A DNA stretch of 64,000 bases from Imbricaverruca yamaguchii (lineage: Eukaryota; Arthropoda; Thecostraca; Neoverrucidae), in the NCBI GenBank assembly GCA_034440575.1, contig JAOTOL010001333.1, positions 124,001-188,000 of the forward strand, read 5' to 3'. A program made the translations under genes and the position numbers. Of this stretch, positions 12,050 to 22,370 are shown piece after piece. Positions within the stretch are counted from its first letter, which is position 1. The number at the start of each line of letters is the position of its first letter. The notes beneath the pieces are model-generated. The model saw nothing but the letters and a program-made list of their open reading frames with translations, made no database searches and was not told the origin of the DNA.

Positions 12050-13310
12050 AGACTTCCATGAGAAAAATGAATATCCGTGATAGAGAAGAACGATCGTGTC
12101 CGGGCGGCAAACTTGACCAGGATTTGGAGCACCTTCTGGGCGGAGAGCACGCTTCAAAGGGAATGGAGTTTTCGCATAAAGATTACGAACCAAATTTGGA
12201 ATACATCCCGGACGGTAGGGAATTATTAAACCGACGGAAGTCTGCTACTGCACATTGGGAAAATCCGCTTTTCAAGTGTAAAGAAGATTCGCCAGACAGA
12301 GATTACTCGTCAAAACATGCAGACATCTCAGATCATAACGGCTTATTTCCCCGACAAAATCAACCAAACCAAGAGAGTGCGGAGTGTGTTCCATATTCCC
12401 TGAATCTAGAGCACTCACCAGACTTGAATAGCTCACTGGACCAATAAATATCCACAGAGCTGCAACGTTACCAATACCAAGAATGCACTCAGGAAATACA
12501 AGACGTCTCTGACCTACATGACTTACTGGGAGGAGAATACTCACCAGGGGTGGACAATTTCACACACCATGCTTGCCATCAATATCCAGGTAGCATATTC
12601 GACCATGAGGTCCAACAGCAAAATTAAATTGCACGAAAGGAAAAATACTCACCGAACCGTAATGAACATGGAGATCACGAAGTGTCCGGAGTTGAAAAGG
12701 ATTTTCTTGACGGAAGAGACATCTCGGACATAGAATGAGCTGGCCGAGTGTAACGATCAGATAATGGAAAGGCCTTGGATTAAGGGTATTTATCACACGA
12801 AGAAAACTTGCCAGGTGGAGAACAATCACCGGACCGACAAAGCCCCCGAAGGGAGCCAATTCATTGAGCTCAGACGGTTCACCTGACGAGGGCGACTTAC
12901 GGATCCAAGAAGACCCTCTGGACTGTTAGACGTCACTTGAAAAACATATTTTTCCTATTGGGAAGACTCACCAGACCTTGATAACCCTTGCAACCAGAAT
13001 GGAACTTTGGCCCAAGCGAATGTATCATGTCGACAAACTCCATCAACTACCTACATATCTGCTGGACCAAAGATGTTTCCCGGAAGACATGAAGATGCGC
13101 CTCCAGGAGAAAGCAGGAATCAGAAAGATTCTTCAGATAGGGAGATTGCGTCCCAGACCGATATAAATTCCACGGAAGAAAGGCAGCCCCGGGGGCCCCA
13201 ATAAAATAATTAAGGAAAAACTCATTGGATGACTAGGCATCCTCGGAGGATTGAAAGGACAGACCAAGGGTGATAGCGAAACTCACCAACCCGAAAATGT
13301 TCCCCTGATT
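12050..13310 (+). repeat. degenerate repeat domain with recurring ACTCACCAGAC phrase
   Basis: A phrase encoding roughly E-x-SPDxD (GAA-x-ACTCACCAGACCTTGATAA type) recurs near 12287, 12413, 12538, 12650, 12823, 12964 and 13282, mostly 110-170 bp apart. Plus-strand frames of 60-130 codons run through it, rich in D, E, S and N, and are interrupted by stops. This looks like a decayed repetitive sequence, either a coding domain or a long-unit minisatellite. No protein family is recognised. Confidence 0.4.
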
Positions 13311-13609
13311 GGAGACGATGCAGGTTCACTGAATCCGACTGAAACGGTGCACATTGCTGTGGAAGAATGGCGAAAATTTCTCTCCGCTGCAAGTGGCACA
13401 CTTCGGAGGGGTTGGACAACATATGTGATTTGGAAGATTAGTGAAATTTTTGCCCATTCTTGTACACTTTTTGAATTATTTAGCATGAATTTTTAGCATT
13501 CTTCTGTGCGAAATCCCAAGAAGTACATGCGGAAGTCATTCTGCTATTTGAGAGCGTATGCACGATGCAAACATGACAGCTGCAAAGCTCGTCTTCAACT
13601 AAAGAGCAT

Positions 13610-14640
13610 GGAGCTGCCCATTGACCCGAAAGAGGACCTTTCCCTGCTGTGAAATTTGCCACTACAAGCCAGTTCACGACGGGCCCGGAGCACGACGTCT
13701 TCGCACAGGACACGATCGTGCAGCAGCTCCAAAGACTACCATCAATTTTGGCGTCTGCAATGTGCAACGTAACCTCCTGAACAGTGCGGTTGAAGAAGAG
13801 CTTGTGGAAGAAAACTTCACCTGAGTACCGAACGCATCAGTCATATGAACCACTGCAACGGAGGAACGCAAGGCTAAACGGTCCAGTGACAACATCATGC
13901 AAGATCTCAACATCACTATGGAGGCTTCAAAGAGCTGCGATGTGTCATCAGAAATGATCATTGGCGACATTCATGCTGTATGTCGAGAGCTATTCTTCAT
14001 TTACATCTATATACAGTAATTGCTAAAAAAGCATAGACAGATTCCTACGCCAATCCATATTGACGCTACTGGATCAGTCGTAAAAGCATAGGAGACCGAA
14101 CCGTGCTTTGCTAATAGCACAAGGTGCACCAAATGAGCGCCCACTGGCTGTGATGACCTCAAATGCTCACACGACAGCCACAATTACCTATCTCCTACAC
14201 CGTCTGACTGAAGCCTTCAAAAAGCTACACAGAGTCCCACTCATGCCGCCGATGGTTGTCACTGATTTCAGCTGGGCGACCATCCATTCTTCGTTGGCAG
14301 CCTCTGCACGTGCAAACTACCCCACCAGTGCGTGGAACAGGACAAAGAGTGCGTGGAACAGGACAACAGAAACAGGGCCGACCCATACACGCGTCACATC
14401 GGCAGGTGCGCGCGGTTCCCTCTGTGCACTGCACACGTCGTCAGGATCCTCTCGTCACTTTTGAAGGATCAAGTTCGAGGAAAAAGATCAGAAGAGCCTA
14501 TGTGTGGCTGCTATCTAATCTGATAAAAGCCGGTGATGTTGACGCAACCAGCCGGAGGTTGGCAGACATCTGTCGTCCAACACTGTCTCGCAAGCCAGTG
14601 GAAGCCATCGAGTACACACTGCTGGTATTTACATAATATG
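13610..14640 (+). pseudogene. DDE transposase relic (Ulp1-associated type)
   Basis: Two blocks typical of a class of animal DDE transposases are visible. PIHIDATGSVVK carries the first catalytic-type Asp (codon about 14062). About 200 bp on, VVTDFSWATIHSSL carries the second (codon about 14264), preceded by a helix with AHTTATITYLLHRLTEAF. A CTAHVVRILSSL block follows near 14425-14460. These lie in different frames with stops between them (for example TAG just after SVVKA), so the gene is dead. The element type is uncertain; MULE/NOF-like transposons are one group in which an Ulp1 peptidase accompanies a DDE enzyme. The peptidase relic follows in the same orientation. Confidence 0.55.
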
Positions 14641-14899
14641 AAATACAGGTGAACGATGCCCCAGTGTTGCGACCAAACACCAGGCTCAGAGACGGCTCGC
14701 CATTTGGAATATTCTGCCTTGACGTAGAATCGTCCGTCAGAAGATGGATGCCAAAATCACCAACACATTTCACGCACCTGAATTTATTCGCGTCCTTCAA
14801 GATACATACACGCTAATGCTGCTATTTTGGACAAAGATGTTATCGAATGATAGCACCTTGACCTCGAATGCTGCGGTAGAGGCCATTTTTTAAATCGCT

Positions 14900-15790
14900 G
14901 AAGGACATCCTGCAGTCACGCACAAATTGCACGCCAGCAGACTTCTGCGAATTATCACGCGCGAATTAACTGCAAGAGTGACAGAGTATCTCCTGGAGGG
15001 GCACCAGCAGAACAGCAGAAGCCGGGTAGGAAGCGAACATCGTCGCCTGCTATTAATGATGAGAAGCAGATGTCGAAAAGGAAGAGAGCGTCGCTCTTAC
15101 CACACGCACAAGAAGCCGAAATTTCCCTGCGATGCGTCGCCATCGAGAACAACAACATCTGAACATCAGCTAGTGCCCCAACGAAAATCAGGAGCTGATG
15201 CCACATCCACTCAAGACGCAAGAGAGGCCCCACGATACATTCAGCCACTAGCAATAGGGAACATTCTCATCGACCAGCAAAGCTGGAAAACACTCGAAGA
15301 ATGTGGCTAGATGATTGCATCATTGACTGAAGCCTGCTCTGCTTGCTGCTCACGCGTCTTACCTAAAACTGGCGTCATTCAACGTGTTCACACTACCACA
15401 TATGATAACAGTATCAACATCTCGAGAACTAACAAAGACAATGCAGCACCAGCACAAGTATTTGTCATACGCGAATGCTTGTCTAGTTCTTTACAACGCA
15501 ACGGCTCCAGACACTGGGCGTTGTTCGTGGTCGCCCACTGCAAGAACACAGTTATATACATCGACTCCCTGGCACCATCTAAACCACCCGCTGCAGCGCC
15601 AGGTGGTACGACGCCGGCCACTATATGCGTCCACCAGGAAGTTGGTCCGGCTGGAAGCTGGTTGTGCCCGAACAAGATAAGCAGACAGACTCGTCGTCAT
15701 GCGCCGTGCTGGTCTGTGCTGCTGATGACGCAGTGTGCACAAACCTGCGAAACGTTGTTCCGGCCGATGCTGAACAGCAGCTTGAGGTCG
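14900..15790 (+). pseudogene. Ulp1/C48-type cysteine peptidase relic
   Basis: Motifs appear in the correct order but in shifted frames. WLDDCIID (15304-15327) matches the W-L-x-D-x-I-I-D segment that opens Ulp1 domains. HWALFVVAHCKNTVIYIDSL (about 15510-15575) contains the catalytic His of the H-W pair and the Asp of the YIDSL strand. VPEQDKQTDSSSCAVLVCA (from 15664) contains the conserved Gln region and the nucleophile-type Cys (codon 15700-15702). Frames 1 and 2 alternate and a stop follows WLDDCIID, so no functional enzyme is made. Such peptidases cleave SUMO-like bonds in host proteins; in transposons their role is not firmly known. It directly follows the DDE relic. Confidence 0.6.
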
Positions 15791-15984
15791 TACGTTCCTA
15801 GCGTTAGGGAATTAAGAAGCGATTGGTTCAAGTAAGTCAGCTGACGCATGTCTTGTGTTGTGATGTGTGTAGTTCTTGTACAGCACTTGAATGTGCTTGA
15901 GCGCACCCAATAATTTCTGCAGACTGAATTACTTGAATAGTTGAGCAGCTCAACTAATTAGATATTACCTAACCAAAAATTGAC

Positions 15985-16049
15985 ACCGGGGCCGACATAC
16001 ACGCGCTGCGAGGAGGAAGGCAGTGACAGACGGGTGCCGGCGCCACCGC
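15985..16049 (+). repeat. right copy of ~64-bp direct repeat
   Basis: Same orientation as the copy at 11112-11174. Shared landmarks are ACCGGGG(T/C)CGACA, GGCAG(C/T)GA, GA(T/C)GGGTG and CACCGC. It lies about 200 bp after the Ulp1 relic. Confidence 0.5.
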
Positions 16050-16339
16050 CGGGCGGCTGCACAGCACGACCACCGGCCGGACTGGATGGCGGACAGAACC
16101 CCCCCTGACCGATGGCATGGTACCGTCAAACGTCGGCCTCGGCTGAGGACTGCTACTGCTTTTCTTGTATCCACTTTACATGGTATGTTGGTAAAACGGC
16201 GATGTGACACTGAAGGAACGCGACGAGCAAAATACCATAGGCAAAAACTAGTCAGCTTTTCTTCTCGAAATACCCGCCACCTTACAATCTGGTTTGATTA
16301 CAATATTATAATGCTTATTGTCAGTGAGATGCCTGAATA

Positions 16340-17420
16340 GTTTTAGCTGGATAATTCAGCAGTAACTTTGAATGCATTGCGATCTTTGTATTTGACCTTG
16401 GCATCATGAAGTATGCAACTGACGTTGTACAAGGTGATTGTACGCGCATGAGCTAGAATTGTACCCATCATTTTAGGAATTGTTTTACTTTCACAGTTGA
16501 TCCCGACCTACTGCAAAGTGCGATGAAAAGATGCACACCGCCAGGTGCCGTTCGGCAAAACTTTTTTGTGCGCATCTGTTCTATATGATTCAGATGCAAC
16601 CGTTTCCATAGTTTGAAATGCATTCTCACCTTTGTAATTTATCTTGAACTAATGAAGCATGCAACTGGAATTTGTACACTGTGATGACGTATTTTTCAAG
16701 TAACAATTTGGTGCATACCATCAATCATGAGCTAGAACCTTAGCGATCATTACAAGTGGGCAATGACCTTCACCTTGACTTTGAGCGGTCAAAAATGGGA
16801 CTAAAAGTTGTGGTCTGTTGTCAGCTTCCTGATAATGATTATTACAAGGATTGTTGTGTCTTAGCTGGGGAGCTATGACTGTCCCATTATTCCGGAACAT
16901 TTTTTAATATTAAAAATTGAGCTTGACCCTCTGCAATGTGCATGAAAAGATGCACATTGCCAGATGTTACTCTGGCGTCCGGAAGTATTCTCCTTGTGCG
17001 CATCTCTTCCATATGTCGGGAGACGCAACCGTTCCTGGATATTTCAATGCATTCTGGCCTTTGTAGTTGACCGCAACCTAGTGAAGTATGCAAATGAACA
17101 TTGTACACGGTTATCACTCATTCTGCAAGGAACAATTTGGTAATGAGCATGCCATCGCGCATAGGCCAGAACTGTCCTGGTCAATTCAAGTGCATTATGA
17201 CCTTGACCTTGACTTTGAGCGGTCTAAATATATGATTAAAAGTTGAGCAACATGTTCAGCTTCCGGTCAGTAATAACCATTTGTTCTGATACTTCTTAGC
17301 TGGGGAGCTATGACTGTCCTCATCATTCCAGGTTATTTTTTTACTCTCATAATTGACCTTGACCTGGTGAAATGTGTGATTATAAGATGCGCACCAGAAG
17401 GTGGGGTACGACAATAGCCT
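16340..17420. repeat. ~425-bp tandem repeat, about 2.5 copies, with TGACCT-like words
   Basis: Landmarks repeat at 419-429 bp: ATGAAAAGATGCACA at about 16522 and 16941, with a related ATTATAAGATGCGCACC at about 17370; GCGCATCT-x-TTC-ATATG at 16571 and 16999; TTAGCTGGGGAGCTATGACTG at about 16861 and 17297. Each unit includes runs such as TGACCTTGACCTTGACTTTG. No coding is evident. Confidence 0.75.
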
Positions 17421-17930
17421 GTTTCTGTGTGTCTATGCCGCATGTAGACACACAGGTTAGCTTAGATACACTTTGCAAAAGGATGCTAGAGAATAAAATA
17501 TAATTTGCGTCCTCAAACCACATGCTGATTTAAATTGCAAGTATCACATTATTAGCTTTAGATACCTTCAAAGGGTATGTAAAGTTGGATGAGGGTGCAA
17601 TCTATATGTTTTTATCAAATATTTTCAGCATGTCTGAAATATTTTACTCCTTACGGAGACAAAGAAGGGACACGGACCAATGTGCAGTAACTGAAATGGG
17701 TATGCATTTAGTCGCAACCAAAATCTCGAATATCCTTGGCTCTCGTCCAAAATATGACTTACTTGCCTAGCCCACATCAGCATTGCTTATTTGTTTATTC
17801 TACGTCATCACCGATGTTAACTTGACCAGTAATAGGTGAAATCGCATAGACAAGAGAGCAGTACACAGTACATGTCAGCATAAATACTTTGTATTATATC
17901 ATACGACTCAAGTAAATGCCGTACAATGTC
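17421..17930. other. no recognised feature
   Basis: AT-rich single-copy-looking sequence with a 61-codon frame that resembles nothing known to me. Confidence 0.3.
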
Positions 17931-17939
17931 ATACAGTGA

Positions 17940-18090
17940 CATTGGTCGGCTGTGTCGGTACATTGACGGCACGCTAAGCTTTCGGTCAAATTCTGCCGTC
18001 GAACTGGTATTCGTGGATCGGGTGGTGGGGCCAGGGTTCACGCAACAAGCTCTGCTTAGCAGTTGAACCCTGGTTCATAAAGCCACCCCA
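17940..18090 (+). repeat. SINE body fragment (same family as 43.1-43.4 kb)
   Basis: The sequence from GTGTCGGTACATTGACGGCA through TTCTGCCGT, TGG-x-TTCGTGGAT and GGGTTCACGCAACAAGCTC matches the body of the tRNA-headed element at 43249-43370 in the same orientation. The tRNA-like head is absent here, so the copy is 5'-truncated. Confidence 0.65.
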
Positions 18091-18099
18091 GCAAGAATT

Positions 18100-19285
18100 C
18101 AGATCAAATTTATACAGTTTAGAAAAATTGTGTCAGCGCCCGTATACAGTTTAAATTGCAGTGCAATTTAAACAGCACTGCATGACCGCTAAAACATACC
18201 GGCCTTGACGAAACGCCGACACACAAGTCTAGGCTGTGTCGAGGGCGTACAATAAAAAAAATAAATGAGTAGATGCTAGGAACGATCTACACAGGGTCGG
18301 AATTGGAAAACAATATGGTACAGTGATACGATGTCTCCCAGATATATTTGTTGTGTAAATCTGGAACCACTGAACATTCCAGTACTGTGCTATGCAGTGC
18401 TGTTTAAGAGCCGTCGAGTTGATAATGGTGTGTGGCGTCCGTATTTCCTATCCCTAGCGAAGTCCTCAATAATGGGCAAACATGTAGTTGGTGACTATAT
18501 TATTATACTGCTTAGACGCCCAGAGTGACGGTTGTAACGCAGCTGGAGCTCCGTAAGCTGCTAAAATTATCCTCGTGTTTTCCAGTTTTAATGCCGAAAC
18601 CCATGCATCATAATATTTGTAAGCTTCTAGCACAATGGTTATGTTCACTCCATCAATATTAATTATACTCGGTCCGTTATTTGAAACACGGCCGGGTTAA
18701 GTTTCCGGATAAACTGGAATTACGAAACGAAGCACGCATTCGCAAGCTAGCCTGTGCAGTCTCATTGGATTGTTGATGGCGCGTGTGATCGTAGGTATCG
18801 TAGCGTGTCGAATTCGATCTGTTAATATGATATCTGATCTTTGACGGTAAAAAGTCCGACTTATGGGCGCTGTATTAACAATGTCGTCGATGTGTCTTGC
18901 AGCTTAAATATCTAATACATTAACTGAAAACCTGATTTTGTCATGCAGAAAATCCTCGTTGGGAACATAAATTGCATGAGATGCAAATGTTATGCCTAAT
19001 CTGCATGCCCATTCAATGACAATATCTTGCAAGCATCTTGCTAGCAGCACACAGACGTCGACAGGCTTCCAAATCCTCTGATTCATTGCAAAGACACAAG
19101 ACATTCTGGTGCAGAGATTGACTTAATTCAGCAGCTGGAGCTCTGTTTCATTTGAGCACGTGTCTTGTAGATTAATAACCTTGAAATATGCTGGGCATGG
19201 GCCCGGCCGAAACAAGTGAACACAAGGCTTGCGAAAACTTGGCGGCCGTTTATGTAGCCAATTTTGATAGCTCGACTAGCTAGAG
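18100..19285. other. no recognised feature
   Basis: AT-rich. A 66-codon minus-strand frame (18904-19104) has a protein-like look (LARCLQDIVIEWACRLGIT) but I cannot assign it. Confidence 0.3.
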
Positions 19286-19289
19286 TCGA

Positions 19290-19570
19290 CTAGAGGGGCC
19301 CGATTCTGATGTGAAGTACTCATGCGCCGATGAAATGGCCCCGGGCCCCCGAGTTGACTGCGTGTTCCCACGAGAAGACTCCGAGGGCGCCGAAGCGAGC
19401 CAACGTGAAGGGCCTCTAGACCGACGGAAGATGCCCCGGATCGTTGAAAAGCCCCCCGGGCTGATGGCGAGGGTCCGACCAGCAAAGAGGGTCCCTGAGC
19501 CGACGAAGAGGGTTTTTGAGCCGACGGAAAGGATCCCTTGCGGCCGAAGAGGGCCCGAGCCGATATGAAC
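19290..19570 (-). repeat. GC-rich degenerate minisatellite, inverted half
   Basis: Read on the minus strand it is a degenerate 24-30-bp repeat of the form CCTCTTCGTCGGCTCAGGGA. A nearly matching run occurs on the plus strand at about 19889-19925 (CCTCTTCGTTGGCTCAGGGA), so the two halves are inverted about a centre near 19700. Open frames on both strands are by-products. Confidence 0.6.
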
Positions 19571-19799
19571 AGCCCCGAGCCCAGGGGCGCACACGATATT
19601 TCCATAAATGGGCGTTTTTATAAGATGGCGCACACATAAGTAAACGCCACTGACAGACTGGACCCCATTGAATGACATGGGTATTTGACTGCTCATCGTT
19701 GGTCAGAACCACCATTGATTGTCGGAGCCGTCTCCATCAAGCCCTTCGAATGACCCGAGGCCCTCCTCGTCATTCAAGCGACCTATATATATATCGACT

Positions 19800-20485
19800 T
19801 AGGTCCCTCCGTCGGTCCAGGTGCCGTCATAGACGCACCCTCCAATGATCATGAGTCCTCTTTGGTGGCCAGGGGTTCTTTTCGTCGATCTAGGTGTCCT
19901 CTTCGTTGGCTCAGGGACCATCTTTACTGGTCGGGACCATATCTGTCTGTTTGAGAACTCTTTCATCGGGTCGGTGCCCCCTGCATAAGTCCAGGGCCTT
20001 TTATGGGCTATATGGGCTTGTGTACCTCCGTCGGCCTAAATGCCTTTCACGTCGGTTCTGGGGGCTCTCTGATGGCTCATGATCTTTTACGGTGCCTAGG
20101 CCCCTCCGTCCGATAAGGGGCCCTCTGTATGGGTTCGGGTGGCCCTCCCATCACCTCAGGGCCAACCCCCATTGGGCCAAATTTTCACTTGTTCCTGGTC
20201 GGGGTCCTTTCTGTCAGTCCGGTGGCCTTCCGCCGACCCAGGATCTCTCCGTCTGCCCAAACACTTCACTTCGGCTTGGCCTGAGGCTCTCATCTGGGTC
20301 TTTGTCCGTGAGCACACTTCGTCGACTCGAAAGCCTTATTCATCGACCCAGGACCGTCTATATCAGACCAAGACCCCTGGCATCGGCACACCGGGGAACC
20401 CTGACATCGGCACACCAGGACCCTGACATCGGCACACCAGAGACCCCTGACATCGGCACACCAGGGGCCCTTCACTACGACCACT
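19800..20485 (+). repeat. GC-rich degenerate minisatellite, direct half
   Basis: A degenerate repeat of 24-30 bp (CGTCGG-x-TCAGGG-x-CC type). At 20380-20470 it becomes a clean unit with GACATCGGCACACCAG, four copies about 24-28 bp apart. Frames of up to 148 codons follow the repeat and are not convincing genes. Confidence 0.65.
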
Positions 20486-20489
20486 GGTC

Positions 20490-20940
20490 CCCATCAAGAC
20501 TCTCACCAAATTGCACCAAAGATAAGAAAATAAAATGACACGAAATTGCACCAACCTTGATGATTTTCAGTTCTATCGCTTCGGGTCTGGTTGAACAATG
20601 TCCTACTTAGATATGAGCGTGTGCAGTTTTCCTCAGCATATCTGAGTTTGCCTGTGCCCGCTGGACGCAGGATGAGAATATGCTATCCTTGCGACTTAAA
20701 GCATTCCTCCAATTTATGCGGAATTATCAACCAGTACTGAAGTAGATTACTGTTCAGTAACTCACCACCCATACCTTAAGTAGCTCAAGCCCATTAATTC
20801 TAAGAAAGGGAGGCAGTCACCATTTATGCCCCGGAAATAGTAGGGATATAGGCCCCGTAGCCGTTCCTACGCTTATGACGCATGGTGCTGAGCCTAGGAT
20901 TCAGGACCAATCATCGTTCAGAACTGTAATACTTCAGACC
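20490..20940. other. no recognised feature
   Basis: AT-richer spacer between two minisatellite blocks. No gene is seen. Confidence 0.3.
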
Positions 20941-20944
20941 AGGG

Positions 20945-21190
20945 TTTTCCTTGTGCAGCTTGCGTCACTCCGTCGGCACAGGGTCCCTTCACATCGGCTC
21001 GGGACCCTTCCCCGGACCCCGATCCTCTCCGGCAGCTAATCGGCTCCTCTCCATTGGCTCAGGTACCAGCTTTAACGGCTCGGGGCCTTCTCCATCAAAC
21101 CGGAGGCTATCCTTAAAAAAGCGCGCCCCCTCCGTCAGACTAGGGGTTCTTTCTACGGTTTTGGCCCTCGTCGGCCAGGCATAGGCGCAC
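20945..21190 (+). repeat. third block of the CGTCGG/GGCTC minisatellite
   Basis: The same CCTTCACATCGGCTCGGGAC-like units as at 19.8-20.4 kb, in the same orientation, separated from them by about 450 bp. Confidence 0.55.
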
Positions 21191-22370
21191 ACGAGGGGCA
21201 AGAGGCATGTGCTTTCTGACGGCATCGAAAAGGACCCATTCCAGATGGGAAAAGGTAGAAAAAAATTGGAACATTTTGGTGTCATCTAACTCGGCAACTA
21301 AAAAGAAAGACTTTCGGACATAAATATGTGGCTATATCGTCTCAATCGTGTCCATGCACATTATATGCAAAACATAAACGCCAAAAATCAATAAAACACC
21401 ATGCTTGACTGCCGTTCGTTCCCCCACGAATGCGGACGATGCAATTGTTTGCAACGATATTTTTCTTTGAAGTCAAGTCTACAGAAAATTGCGGATACAA
21501 ATTCGCTACCTATTTTAACTCCCTGCATGTACTCTTCTGGACCGGGGCAGGACTTCCAAACCAGAAAACCCTGCGCATGATATCTACGATTGCCTGGATA
21601 TCATGTCAAGGAAATATGCATAAAAAGCCCCTAGCACAATTTGACAAATAATGCATGGACTGGACTTGTTGAAAGCTCAACTATCAAATTTGTCTCGTAT
21701 CATTTCTCTGAGAAACCACATTGAAAGACAGTCCAACATCACAGTTCGTAGGCAATCCAATATCGGTAGGTTTTAGGTGAACCAACATCAGCGGGTTATG
21801 TCAGGTGTTCTTGCAGTTTTTCGTTATTCTATGTTATTGTGCCTTAAGGTATTTACGACAATTATTGCACCCATTTTACACACTCGAAGCAAGCAAAGGC
21901 ATTAGTGTCGGCCAGGTTAAGTTATAATTGGGGCTTTTTATTTAGGAACTTCTTTTCTTCAAAAATGAAGGCAAGATATATTGCTAGGATATATTTTTAG
22001 TGTTTTTATTTGATTAAAAAATTAGAAAAAGTTGCATCAAATGTCTCCAAGTATCAATGATATCACAATCGTGGTATATTACTCATTACGCTGGCTTGGT
22101 TTGGGTTTGGTCACCAATTTTCTTTCTTTGAACATTCATTTCCCATTATATTACCTAACCTGTTTATCTTTAAGCCTTTTTGGCGATACTTTGCATTCCA
22201 ACTGAAAAGTAAGCTCTTGCAGGGGTGCTTAGCGGGCACATCATGTTAACCACTTTCTGCAACATTGCATTGGAAAAAGAAGTTCCAAGAATTGAAATAT
22301 TATCTACAAGCACAAATTGACCAATTATTCTTCATTATATATTACCCCACCCAAAATCACTTTCCCAACA
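21191..22370. other. AT-rich, no recognised feature
   Basis: AT-rich sequence up to the truncated 5' end of the CR1 LINE. No coding domain is seen. Confidence 0.3.
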
